Assembly: GCA_022432975.1 (NCBI GenBank)
Contig: CM039509.1
Location: 39,590,209 to 39,654,208 of the forward strand
Length of the DNA stretch: 64,000 nucleotides
Reading direction: 5' to 3'
Source: Begonia masoniana
Lineage: Eukaryota > Streptophyta > Magnoliopsida > Cucurbitales > Begoniaceae
The translations under genes were made by a program, and so were the position numbers. Within the stretch, counting starts at the first letter, position 1. Each line of letters opens with the position of its first letter. Shown here piece by piece: positions 36,901-48,230 of this stretch. A model generated the notes under the pieces. The model was not told the origin of the DNA. It did no database searches and saw nothing but the letters and a program-made list of their open reading frames with translations.

Positions 36901-38460
36901 AAGCTGTGTGTCTAAAACGCTAGCTAAGAAGCACAAACACTCTCCACACATGGAAAATCTAGTGTTAATAGAAGTCATCACAGACATTTCCTTACTCTTC
37001 TTTGAAGCTTGAAAGGTATGTTTCAAATTACCAGGGGGTTGAAAGCTAACTATTCCAGTTCTATAATCAATTGTGGCGTGGTGTTTAAATAGCCAGTCCA
37101 TTCTTAGGATTACATCAAATCGTATAATATCCATAATAATAAGATCAGCAGGCAAACTTACGTTCCCTACTAACACATCACTGTCAAGCATCACTTGGTT
37201 CGAGTGCATGCGTTCAACAAAGGGTAATGTAGCGTTAAACATATGCATGGAATGAGTAAACTGTACATCTAACTTATCAGCAAATGTAGAGGCTATAAAT
37301 GAATGCGTTGCACCGGAATCTATCAAAGTAAAAGCAGGCACAGAGTTGATCAATATAGTACCTGACACAACAGCAGGCTGTTCTTCACCCGACTCCATCA
37401 TGGAGAATATCCTCGATTTAATCATAGCAGGGCCACTCTTAGGAACTGGACAGTCTCTACTAATGTGACCGACCTTGTTACAATTGTAGCATCTGGTGAC
37501 TCTAGGCTTCGAGCACTCCTTGTACGTGTGTCCAACCTCCTCACAGTTGAAACACTTCCCAAAGCCTAGTTTACATTCCCCCGGGTGGTTCTTCAAACAC
37601 TTAGGACACTGGGGAAATTTCCTGACATTCTGTACCTTCCCTCCTGTTCCTTGGATATTTTGGCCTTCACTTGGTCTCTTTGTTCCTCTTTGTTGGTGTG
37701 GCTGGTTAAACCTTTGTGGGACCTCCTTTGGTCTAGCACACTTCCTTTCAGCTTCTTCCACTTCCAGAGCAGTGGACACAACTTCGCTGAATGTCAAACC
37801 TTTAATACCACAGAATTTAACCCCTCGGTAGATTACTGGCTTCAGTCCATGCACAAATTTAAACACTTTATCCTCGTATTTGTGAGCAAAATGTCCAGCA
37901 AACCTGGACAAGGACTAAAATTGCCTACTGTACTCTGCCACCGACCCTGTCTGCTTCAAATTCAGAAACTCTAACTTTTTCGCGGTTTGGACCGTGCTGT
38001 TAAAATACTTCCCATAGAAAATGTTCTTGAATTGTGACCAAGGCATCGCCAAAATATCTGTGGTGGTCTCTATTGTTTCCAACCAGAGTTGAGCTTCAAT
38101 AGCCAAATGGAACGTGGCCAACGTGACTTTGTCTTCTTCTCCAACATTGGAACACCTAAACATACTCTTAATTTTTCTAAGTCATCCTTCAGCAATGACT
38201 GGATCAGATGACTGTCCATCAAACGTGGGTGGTCTTAGTCTCCGGAATCTATCTCCAGAATGTTCATTGCTAGAACCCGAGTTGGCACTTCCTTGCACCT
38301 CTCGGTTTAACAGTACTCCTAGTTGGTCAGACTGTTGGCGCACTAAATCAGTTTGCTGACGCACTAAATCTGTCAGCTGCCTAATCACACTAGGCTCCTC
38401 TTCACCTCTCACATTAGGCATCTCTCTTGGCACTCTAGGTCTCCCTGGGCGTCTGGCCAT
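33955..38460 (-). pseudogene. Chromovirus gag-pol polyprotein with five in-frame stops
   Basis: One continuous minus-strand frame of 1,502 codons: gag (from 38460), two zinc knuckles ([14 protein letters not shown] and [14 protein letters not shown], about 37460-37550), protease ([12 protein letters not shown]), reverse transcriptase ([13 protein letters not shown], active site FIDDILIY near 36300), RNase H ([11 protein letters not shown]), integrase (zinc region [11 protein letters not shown]...CLICQ, core [23 protein letters not shown]), the GPF motif (RYIGPFSIL), and a C-terminal chromodomain-like segment (VLWHNQNVEETTWE). All segments are in the same phase. The breaks are single stop codons at 38182, 37915, 35932, 35161 and 34573 (lowest coordinate given). 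Length and order fit the Tekay/Del lineage. No frameshift was seen. Confidence 0.9.
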
Positions 38461-38600
38461 TGTACTTAATTCCTGTATGGGGTTAATTACACTCTTAAAT
38501 ATCTAATAACTAAGGTTAAAATAAACACTCACAGTTGTTGAAGTACTTCCATGCAACGGTTGGCACTGATGAGTATTCTTTTGAACGGTTTAACTGAATG

Positions 38601-38612
38601 TCTCTGATACCA
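38601..38612 (-). other. Primer-binding site (initiator Met tRNA) of the chromovirus
   Basis: The minus strand reads TGGTATCAGAGA three bases after the 5' LTR end. It matches the start of the TGGTATCAGAGC primer site complementary to the tRNA-iMet 3' end, standard for plant Ty3/gypsy chromoviruses. Confidence 0.85.
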
Positions 38613-38615
38613 TAC

Positions 38616-40776
38616 TGTAACGCCCCGAGTTATCTGAACCCGATTCGTTACACTAAGCTCGAACCTAATTAAGAAACTTTGAACTAAATTTAAAATTTCA
38701 CTCGAAAGTCTGGGTTTGACATTTTTCTAAAACTTCAAAACATTTAAATGCTTGCAGCGGAAATCATTTGAACAACAATGGAGTTAAACAATACCACGAA
38801 ACATTGTTTGAAATGTTAAGAAACAATCGGCAAATAGGAAATAAGGTTTAAACCATGAAATACTTGAGAATTCGCAGAGGTAAAACATATCTGCCGATGA
38901 ATAAAGTCAACGGAAGAAGCAGAAATAGCAAATAGAAGGCTTCTACCGATGACGTGGACCAGAAGAGTTGGAAACAAAAGACATTTCTCGGTGAACTGCA
39001 TCTACCGATGACGTCAGCCAAATAAAACAATTATCCAACATCAACCGATCGCAAAACGACAAGTTTTGCGACTCGCATCTACCGATGGCTAAACGACAAA
39101 ATTCCTCATTTCCTTTCTTCCGACAAAATAAACTGCATACACCGATCACTAGTCGACAAAACACCTCCTACATCCACCGGTAAAACAAGCTACACATACC
39201 GATTATTAAACGACAAAACTTGATACCCACTCATACCGGTAGGGAAAAATCTACATCTTTCGATAGAATAAACCTCATGTACCGATGACTTTACTGAGAC
39301 ATCATCCGATAAACAACACAACTCAACATCTGCCGATAGACTTCATCTACCGACAGATAACTGAACAACATTTCAACTACTTCTCGCTATACATACACAA
39401 CACTAATTACAGAAAGGAATTTACTTACTTCACCAAGACCATTCAGAAACAATTCAAATCATTATATTGTTCAAATCCAATAAAACCAACATTTAAAACC
39501 CAACAGATCACTAGTATCAGTAAATCTCAAAACGTAATCAAAATATTAAAATCTCTACTGTCATGAAAACTCGACATCAGATTAAATCATTATCAACTAA
39601 ACCCCCACAACTGCTGACCATTAATTAACCCGCCTCATCAGTTTACCAGGCCGAGACATGAATGTACTCCCCCAACCACATCTAATCATCTGTGCATTCA
39701 GGAAATTCACCTGCAGTATCCTCAACACCTACATCACAAAACTCATCTATTAGCCTAATGCTAAGTAAGTAAAGCAATAATGAAATGAAATACTGAATTA
39801 TGAATTCCTAAACATGCAATTTCTACTTTCTCATCTCAATTGTTCATTCATCGTTTCTGTTCAGATCCCCCTGTGAAATTGGGAGTTGGATCAACTCTCC
39901 CAGAGTATAAATATCCACTGACTCATTAAGGGGCGGATTAATTCCCTTAACAGTAAATCTGATTTACATGTTCAGATCCCCCTGTGAAATTGGAAGTTGG
40001 ATCAACTCTCCCAAAGTATAAATATCCACTATCTCATTAAGGGGCGGATTACTTCCCTTAACAGTAAAACTGATTCACATAGCTGTTTCAATATGTTCAA
40101 TCCTTACCATGCCAACATGCATTCAAATTCATTTTCGTATACTTTAAAAAAAAAAACATGATGCATGACCTACCAATACATTCCGGCAAACAAACCCTAA
40201 TGTTTTGTGATGTAGGCCCGAAGGCACAAGCAAACTTTACTTACTTGGATTCCTGGAAATTGTTTGGTTGCTAACCACTTCAGGTTTTACTCAAACCTAA
40301 AACCGTAGACAATGTATTAGTTAAACTTCATTCTGAACTAACCAGCAGTCTAGGGAAATTAGCTTCAGAGCTCAGATCATCGTGCATTCTCGATTCTGCA
40401 CTAAACCCAAAACTACACATATTCACAGCGCTCCCGAAACACATACATTGCACTCCCTCGGTTAACTAACCATCAAGTCTTAAGGGAAAATGAAGGAACT
40501 CACCTAAGTCGAAGAAATCGCTGGAGGAATCGAAGGGGAATCTCCTAAAGCTTTCTGCTGAGCTGAGGAGCTGAGAGTTGAAAAGGGAAATGGTGAACAG
40601 TGGCGGCTACCGCATTAACGCTTTCCTTAAATATGGTTTTCCCTTATTACTAGCTAATTAATATAATGCCCTTACATTAATCACACATTACCCTAATTAA
40701 TAATTCTCACAATCCCCCCATAATTATACACTTTATTTTGACAAGGTAAATTGGTTCAATGGAACTAGGTGTTACA
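38616..40776 (-). mobile_element. 5' LTR of the chromovirus, intact, 2,161 bp
   Basis: Minus-strand TGTAACACC...GGGGCGTTACA. It contains a putative intron read on the minus strand from 40244 to 39729 (AATCCAA|GTAAGT to GTGATGTAG|GTG), with GTTTTGTGATGTAGG at 40202-40216 and its exact reverse complement CCTACATCACAAAAC at 39728-39742. It also contains a duplicated unit with TTGGATCAACTCTCCCA (39880-40080), and the ACCGAT motif cluster (38880-39360). Confidence 0.88.
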
Positions 40777-43076
40777 GTTTAGGTAGGAATTAAGGTGGTT
40801 GGGAGGGTGCCTATAGATGTTTGACACTTGTCCAAGCTTGTGGAGGAAGCCATGCTATCTCCTTCTCTTCCTCTCTTCCACGCAAAGCCTCTCATTTCCT
40901 CTCCTCTCTGTTTCTCTCTTCCAGAAGAAGTGCGACAAATTCCAAAACTCCGTTTTCTCCTGTTTTCTCCAGTTCTCTCCAGAATAGGTTCGTGAATCGC
41001 TGGGGTCGTACGTGTGAGGCTTGAAATCTCTACAGATGCCAAGTAAGTTCATACGTATAGGTTTGGCCCTTAAGGCCGTACAATACGGAGGTACTAGGTT
41101 TTATGTTGTCGGGATTGCTGTTGGGTCGTTAAACCGTAGGTTATGTTTTAGGTTAAGTGTGTTTTGCTTTATGTTCTGCTTCAATATCCTGTCACCTTTT
41201 TATGTGATGTTAAGCACTGTATATGTTCATGCATACATGTTTTTCCTGAAAGTCATGTAAATATTTTATGCACGAGCTTTGAAGTTAAGAAAGATAAAAT
41301 GTGAATATAATGTACGGTTAAGTGTGGGACGGGGGCTGGCATCCTGTTCTTGTCCTTCCCTGGGACTCCTGTAAAACCATCCCCGCAAAGGACGCCCTGT
41401 TCTTTGTCCTTCCCTGGGACCCAGCAAAACCTGTTATGCCTTGTCGTGACATGCCTGTAATGTGCCTTATAGTGCACCGTGCCTGATAGTGCACCTTTGT
41501 GCCAGTTCCTCTATAAGCCCCACTTATACCTCCCTGTCCAGTGAAGTGCAAAGTAATGTTCATGTATTTGAAATGTTCATGCATAGCATATGCATCACTG
41601 CATTCTATGTTCTTACTGAACTCTAGGCTCATAGTTGAACTCTCTGTTGTAGGTATGGATCCCGTGGATGAGGATTTTGTGCCTCAGGTCGACGAATAGG
41701 TGGTTGGTGGTTCGAGCTTCCAGGGGTTGGTTGTGGCAGCTAGACATATTTATGACCCGTGAGTGAAGTTCTTTTTAAATGAATGTCATGTCTATATAGT
41801 CTATGTGGGAATTCTATTGGGATTTTGATAATGTATAGATTTTGGTGTTTAAGTTTTTAAACCTCTGTATTTGACAGTTGTATATATGTTCTGAAGTATT
41901 CTGGAACTGTTTGGAATATTTTCCTCTTAGGTTGTGCATGAATTGCCTCAAGTTTTAGAGCTATCCATTCAGTTTAAATTCTTGAAATCTGTCATGTTGT
42001 CAAGCATGTTTTAAAACTTCGTTTTGAATCAGATTTTAGGGTTTTGATGTTTTTGTGTCAAAAGATGTATGTTGCAAACAGAGAGGTAGCCGATCGATCG
42101 CATGGGGTAACCGATCGATCGGTGGAGTATATGTTTATGTCTTTCAAGTCTTTAAGTTTTTCTTCTGTAAAATAGTCATCCATGTCTTCTGTAAAACAGT
42201 CGTCCACGCTTCCTGTAAAACAGTCGTCCACGCCATCTGTAAAATAGTTGTCATTTTGTTCTGTAAAACAGTCGTCCACGCCTTCTGTAAAACAGTCGTC
42301 CACGCCCTCTGCAAAACAGTTGTCCATTCTGCCTTTATATTCAATCGTCCATTCTGCCTTTCAGTTTCTGTCTTTCGAGTTTTCAAGTATTCGACTAAGT
42401 GTTAGTCGTCCATTTTGCCTTTCAAATCTCGTCGTCCATTTTGCCTTCGGACTCAATTGTCTGTTCTGCCTTTAAAATTTTATCGTCCATAATGCCTTTG
42501 ATTTAAACATCCACAGGCTTCTGTTGTCTACTGTTTCTGCCCTTTTATTTTAAACGTCCACAGCTTCTGTTGCCCACAGATTCTGTCTTTTATTTTAAAC
42601 GTCCACGGTCACTGCCTTTGATTTTCAACGTCCACAGGCCTTTGTTGTCCACTGTTTTTGCCTTCTATTTCAAACGTCCACGGCTTCTGTCACCCACAGT
42701 AAGTCTTCCACGGCATGACTTCAAGTTTCTGTTTTTTCCATTTTATTAAGTCTTCCACTGCATGTCTGTTGTTCATTCTGCCTTCCAGTTTCTATCGTCC
42801 ATTTCTATTTGTTTCTTCCCGCTCTCGTCTAGAGTACTCATCCAAGTTTTTAATATTCCTGTTTTCCTATTTTTTTTCTGCCATTTATAACTGTCATCCA
42901 GATTTTTATATATCTTCCTGTTTTCTTCTGTTATTCACTGTAGTCTTCTAGTCTTCAATTCCAGAGAGAGTTTTCTCCGTGTAAAGTTTTAAAAGTTCTT
43001 CAAAAAAAAAATAGTCCATGTTTTAAATGTCCAGAGTGATGGCTCCTCGACCCCGATCGGGTTTGGGGTCGTCACA
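40777..43076 (+). mobile_element. 5' LTR of the 32287 element, right part
   Basis: It begins with the GTTTA duplication and continues the LTR started at 32287. Contents: pyrimidine-rich leader (about 40857-40985), putative intron 41043-41652 (GCCAA|GTAAGT to CTGTTGTAG|GTAT), two GATCGATCG sites (about 42090-42120), a 24-26-bp tandem block (42165-42330) and many GTCCAC units. The LTR ends GGGTCGTCACA at 43076. Confidence 0.82.
42165..42330 (+). repeat. ~26-bp tandem repeat (CTTCTGTAAAACAGTCGTCC)
   Basis: Six to seven units of TTCTGTAAAACAGTCGTCCACGCC-type sequence (shown as the 20-base core in the call). It is present again in the 3' LTR at about 47268-47485 with a different copy number and an indel, so the copies have diverged since insertion. 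Confidence 0.8.
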
Positions 43077-43317
43077 GTTATGGTATCAGAGCCGCAAGGT
43101 TTTAAAAGCGGTTCTGGAGAACTATCTGGTTGCGCCACCCGCCACGTTTGATCGCTCCACCAACTGTAAGTGTTTAAGTTTCTGTACCCGTTCTTGTTTA
43201 TTAAGTTGAGTTTGTTATCATGTATAGGATTTTTGTAGAAATGGTGTGTGGACCAATATCCGGATCTATTTGTCTAAGCTAATTTTCGGGACAAATTTTT
43301 TTTTAAGGTGGGTGGGA
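43077..43317 (+). mobile_element. 241-bp internal region with primer site and polypurine tract
   Basis: The primer site TGGTATCAGAGC at 43081-43092 sits four bases after the 5' LTR, matching tRNA-iMet. The polypurine tract AAGGTGGGTGGGA ends at 43317, right before the 3' LTR. Between them is no ORF of note. Every signal needed for replication in trans is present but no protein gene. Confidence 0.85.
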
Positions 43318-43659
43318 TGTAACACCCGACATTTTGCCATGCAGTTATCTCTTGGTTTATTGAATGAGATGTTTAGTGGAAAACCAAACTAATGTGTAAC
43401 CAAAACAAAATCATTAGTTAGGAACCAATGGAGGGGCAGTTTAGGTAGGAATTAAGGTGATTGGGAGGGTGCCAATAGATGTTTGACACTTGTCCAAGCT
43501 TGTGGAGGAAGCCATGCTATCTCCTTCTCTTCCTCTCCTCTCTGTTTCTCTCTTCCAGACGAAGTGCGACAAATTTCAAAACACTATTTTCTCCTATTTT
43601 CTCAAGTTCTCTCCAGTCTAGGTTCGTGAATCGCCGGGTCGTACGTGTGAGGCTTGCAA

Positions 43660-46128
43660 TGTAACGACTCTACTACTGTACCCAATTTTTCCCTATTATT
43701 TTTTTTTTATCCTAATAACTTTGATTTGCATTTAGGCGGAATTTAAAGCGGAAACCAAAATTTGTAAAACATTCGAATCTATTTTTGAAAACCACGAAAT
43801 AAAGCTTTAAAGCAATTAAAAAAAACCTTAAAACATTAATTAAAAACAGAGGGGAAGCATTCGGCAGAGAACACGGGCAGAAACGAGCAATCGCCCTAAA
43901 AATAAAGGGGCGATCGATCGCCCATTGGCGATCGCTGGTTTTGCCAGCGATCGCCTGGGTGAAGTGATCACTGTCGCGGCGCGACCAAAGAGGGGCGATC
44001 GATCGCCACACGCTCTGGAATTTTTCCAGAGCGTGGCGACTTATGGGCGATCGATCCCCACCCTTGGGCAATTGATCGCCATGTCCTCTGGAAAATTTTT
44101 CCAGAGGACGCCTCCTCTTTTCTTTTTTTTTTTTTCTTTTCCCTTCTTTCTCTTCTTTCTCTTCTTTCTCTTCCTGCATAACCCTACAATTATAAATACC
44201 ACTTAACCAATTCTCTAACACGATTATACACCTTCATAACCTCACTCAGAACCGACTCTATACGTATTTTAAAACTTGGTAAAACTTTATGAAAATAAAA
44301 CTGATCATTTCCTTAATACCAAACATTTACAAAATACATTTCCAAAACGTTTTAAAAACAAACTCAAAATATAATCTATCCACTATCCAGAACCAAACAT
44401 CCTAAAATGTCTCTAACTACACAAGTTTTTATCCAAAATAGCCCAAAATACCTACATACGTCCCCACGGGTCATGAACGCCTCGACTGCGCCAGCACACT
44501 CCCCCAATCATTCTTCGTCAACTGAACTCAAGCTTCAGGAGGAGGAACATCGTCCTCACCTGTCTCGTAATCACCTACACCATACAGACACACTATGAGA
44601 TAAAAATCTCAGCAAGATTCGTAAATTCAATGCATGCTGTGCGTATGAGTTTCAGAAATCATGCAACATTTTCTTATCATTACGTCGCAGACAGAATGTC
44701 ATCGAGGTCTCAACCTATTAGATGGAGAGGACACATCCCGAGGTCGGACTGCCCTCTTCACCTAACGGGGAGGGGGGGTACAAGCTCGCACCCGTAACAG
44801 CCGTGCCTGAGCCCCACCCCGCGTAACCAGATACAGATTATATTGATTCATTACATTCATTCATTTCATTTTCTTAAACACGTGCTGAAATCCATTTTCA
44901 TGCTATTTTAAAATACGTGATGCATGAACAGTTATAGACATAAAATAAACAAACATCATACATACCATCAAGACTATAAAAAGCATAACCTATAAAAGAC
45001 TATAAAAAGCATAACCTACAAAAGAACTAACCCTATCTACCCGACCAAAGCATATAAACAAACAACTCTTCAGAGATCCTCGACGCGACATCGACATACG
45101 GTGTAGGCCAATCGGCCAAGTAAGTCTCGAGAACTTACCTCGTGCGCGCTGAATTTCGAGCTCCGTCCACGAGCGTTGTTCGTCTGAGACAAAACACAAC
45201 AATTAACAGTAACACGAGATTCAACCAAAAAATGTCCAAATTCAACGAAAACTTAACTAAGGAAATTCTCCTTAAATTCTTACTTAGCTCAATGAGGCAT
45301 TTTACCGAGCAACTAACGCTCGTTATCTCAAAATTTTCATTAACGAGTTTTCCCCCAAAACTCAAAAATTCGTCAATCTCTAAAATTCGTCCTAAATTGA
45401 TTAACTTCGTCCAATAACGTTTAATACGTTCAACATACTCACCAATAACACAAACCTATGAATTTCAAACCCTAATTCGCGTTTTTCACAAAACCCTAAA
45501 CGAAACCCTAACCGTTAAACTCTGTGAAAACCAAACTATAACGCTCCAAAAGCATAGAATCATACCTAGGGTTGCGAGAGGAGGAGAAAACGTGAAGGAT
45601 CGAAAGTCGTCGGAGGAAGAACGGTGGTCGGAAGAGGAATGACCGTGAGTCGCCGGAGGGGAAAGGGAGAATCGCAAGGAAGGAGGCGTGGAGTGTTGGA
45701 GAAGAAGAAGAAGAAGAAACCTATTTTAAATTAAAATATTTGACTTTGCAAATTACCATTTTGCCCTTCCTTTGATTTTCTATTTATTTCGTCCTTCGTT
45801 TCATTAATAAACTAACGATTCGGATTCTTCAAATTTCCTTAATTCACCAATGACTCTAACTCATTACTAGGGTTCTTTTAAAACTGTCCGTTCGCAATTC
45901 GGATCTTGTTTACTATTTTTACCAAAACATCCTTTATATTACGATAAACGTAATTCTCGTAAAATTAGTGTTAAACTCCTAAAATTCCTGAAATTTTCTT
46001 AAAATCCTTATAAATCATTAGGATCACAATAACACTTTCTTTTTACAAAATTGACTTAATTTGACATAATTGCAATAAAATGCCATTATATTATTTATTT
46101 ACGAAAACCCGTAAATCCGGGTGTTACA
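43660..46128 (-). mobile_element. Solo LTR, 2,469 bp
   Basis: Minus strand TGTAACACCCGG...GAGTCGTTACA with the perfect duplication TGCAA at 43655-43659 and 46129-46133. It is homologous to the plus-strand solo LTR 23655-26317. It has a 45-nt exon-like segment (45139-45183), a putative intron on minus 45138-44575, and strong palindromes at 43908-44109. No coding sequence. Confidence 0.88.
43908..44109. repeat. Run of perfect hairpins and GATCGATCG palindromes
   Basis: In 200 bp: GGGCGATCGATCGCCC (near 43909-43924); GGCGATCGCTGG-TTTTG-CCAGCGATCGCC (43927-43955, 12-bp stem); CACGCTCTGGAA-TTT-TTCCAGAGCGTG (44009-44035, 12-bp stem); and GTCCTCTGGAAAA with its complement (44083-44109, 13-bp stem). 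All stems are perfect, which is unusual for an inactive repeat. Confidence 0.85.
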
Positions 46129-48230
46129 TGCAATCTCTACAAATGCCAGGTAAGTTCATATGAATAGATTCGGCCCTTAAGGCCCTACAATAAAAAGGTA
46201 CTAGGTTTTATGTTGTTGGGATTGTTGTTGGGTAGTTAAACCGTAGGTTATGTTTTAGGTTAAGTGTGTTTTGCTTTATGTTCTGCTTCAATATCCTGTC
46301 ACCTGTTTATGTGATGTTAAGCACTGTATATGTTCATGCATACACGTTTTTCCTGAAAATCATGTAAATGTTTTATGCACGAGGTTTGAAGTTAAGAAAG
46401 ATAAAATGTGAATATAATGTACGGTTAAGTGTGGGACGGGGGCTGGCATCCTGTTCTTGTCCTTCCCTGGGACTCCTGTAAAACTATCCATGCCAAGGAT
46501 GCCCTGCGCTTTGTCCTTCCCTGAGACCCGACAAAACCTGTTATGTCCTGTCGTGACATGCCTGTAATGTGCCTGATAGTGCACCGTGCCTGATAGTACA
46601 CCTTTGCGCCAGTTCCTCTATAAGCCCCACTTATACCTCCCTGTCCAGTGAAGTGTAAAGTAATGTTCATGTATTTGAAATGTTCATGCATAGCTTATGC
46701 ATCACTGCATTGTATGTTCTTATATAGCTCTAGGCTCATAGTTGAACTCCCTGTTGTAGGTATAGATCACGTGGATGAGGATTTTGTGCCTCAGGCCGAC
46801 GAATAGGTGGTTGGTTGTTCGAGCTTCCGGGGGTTGGTTGCGGCAGCCACACATATTTCTGACCCGCGAGTGAAGTTCTTTTTAAATGAATGTCATGTCT
46901 ATAAAGACTATGTGGGAATTCTGTTGGGATTTTGATAATTTATAGGTTTTGGTGTTTAAGTTTTTAAACCTCTGTATTTGACAGTTGTATATATGTTCTG
47001 AAGTATTCTGGAACTGTTTGGAATATTTTCCTTTTAGGTTGTGCATGAATTGCCTCAAGTTTTAGAGCTATCCATTCAGTTTAAATTTTTGAAATCTGTC
47101 ATGTTGTCAAGCATGTTTTAAAACTTTGTTTTGAATCAGGTTTTGGGGTTTTGATGTTTTTGTGTCAAAAGATGTATGTTGTCAAATAGAGAGGTAGCCG
47201 ATCGATCGCCTGTGGTAACCGATCGATCGGCGGAGTATATGTTTATGTCTTTCAAGTCTTCAAGTTTTCCTTCTGTAAAATAGTCAACCATGTCTTCTGT
47301 AAAACAGTCGTCCACGTTGTTCTATAAAACAGTCGTTCCACGCCTCCTGTAAAACAGTCGTCCACGCCTTCTGTAAAATAGTCGTCATTTTCTTCTGTAA
47401 AACATTCGTCCACGCCTTCTGTAAAACAGTCGTCCACGCCTTCTGTAAAATAGTCGTCCACGCCCTCTGTAAAATAGTTGTCCATTCTGCCTTTATATTC
47501 AGTCGTCCATTCTGCCTTTCAGTTTCTGTCTTTCAAGTTTTCAAGTATTCGACTAAGTGTTAGTCGTTCATTTTGCCTTTCAAATCCCATCGTCCATTTT
47601 GCCTTCGGACTCAATTTCCGTTCTGCCTTTAAAATTTTATCGTCCATACTGTCTTTGATTTAAACGTCCACAAGCTTCTGTTGTCTACTGTTTCTGCCCT
47701 TTTATTTTAAACGTCATCAGCTTTTGTTGCCCACAGATTCTGTCTTTTATTTTAAACGTCCACGGTCACTGTCTTTGATTTTCAACGTCCACAGGCCTTT
47801 GTTGTCCACTGTTTTTTCCTTCTATTTCAAACGTCAACGGCTTCTCTCACCCACAGTAAGTCTTCCACGGCATGACTTCCAGTTTCTGTTTTCCCCATTT
47901 TATTAAGTCTTCCACTGCATGTCTGTCGTCCATTCTGCCTTCCAATTTCTGTCGTCCATTTCTGTTTGTTTCTTCCTGCTCTTGTCCAGAGTACTCATCC
48001 AAGTTTTTAATATTCCTGTTTTCCTGTTTTTTTGCCATTTATAACTGTCATCCAGATTTTTATATGCCTTCCTGTTTTCTTCTGTTATTCACTATAGTCT
48101 TCCAGTCTTCAATTCCAGAGAGAGTTTTCTCCGTGTAAAGTTTTAAAAGTTTTTCGAAAAAAAAATAGTCCACGTTTTAAATATCCGGAGTGACGTCTCC
48201 TCAACCCCGATCGGGTTTGGGGATGTCGCA

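Larger units (their letters stand above)
32413..40776 (-). mobile_element. Complete Ty3/gypsy chromovirus (Tekay/Del-like), defective
   Basis: Both LTRs, primer site, gag-pol and polypurine tract are present, 8,364 bp as assembled, on the minus strand. The 5-bp duplication GTTTA lies at 32408-32412 and 40777-40781. The 3' LTR (left) holds an assembly gap. The two LTRs differ at roughly a few percent in the parts I compared, so insertion is not recent. It is inserted in the 5' LTR of the 32287-48230 element and is therefore younger than it. Confidence 0.92.
32287..48230 (+). mobile_element. LTR element with only 241 bp between its LTRs (TRIM/LARD-like), carrying nested insertions
   Basis: TGTAACACCCGG...GGGGATGTCGCA with the perfect duplication GTATC at 32282-32286 and 48231-48235. 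Parts: 5' LTR (32287-32412 plus 40782-43076, ~2.42 kb net), internal region (43077-43317), 3' LTR (43318-43659 plus 46134-48230). The 5' LTR is split by the chromovirus and the 3' LTR by a solo LTR. Large LTRs with a tiny non-coding interior fit neither the classic TRIM (short LTR) nor LARD (long interior) class. Confidence 0.88.
43318..48230 (+). mobile_element. 3' LTR of the 32287 element (interrupted by a solo LTR)
   Basis: It starts TGTAACACCCGAC and is split at 43659/46129 by the 43660-46128 insertion (duplication TGCAA). It contains a putative intron 46150-46759 of the same length (610 nt) as in the 5' LTR, the ~26-bp tandem (47268-47485), and ends GGGGATGTCGCA. Confidence 0.85.

Noticed and set aside
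42055..42475. ORF with repeated KTVVHA-type segments
   Set aside because: By-product of the 24-26-bp tandem repeat in a non-coding LTR; the homologous LTR copy has indels that break the frame.
45480..45515. Telomere-like CCCTAA motifs
   Set aside because: Only three to four scattered ACCCTAA-like words with irregular spacing; not an interstitial telomere tract.
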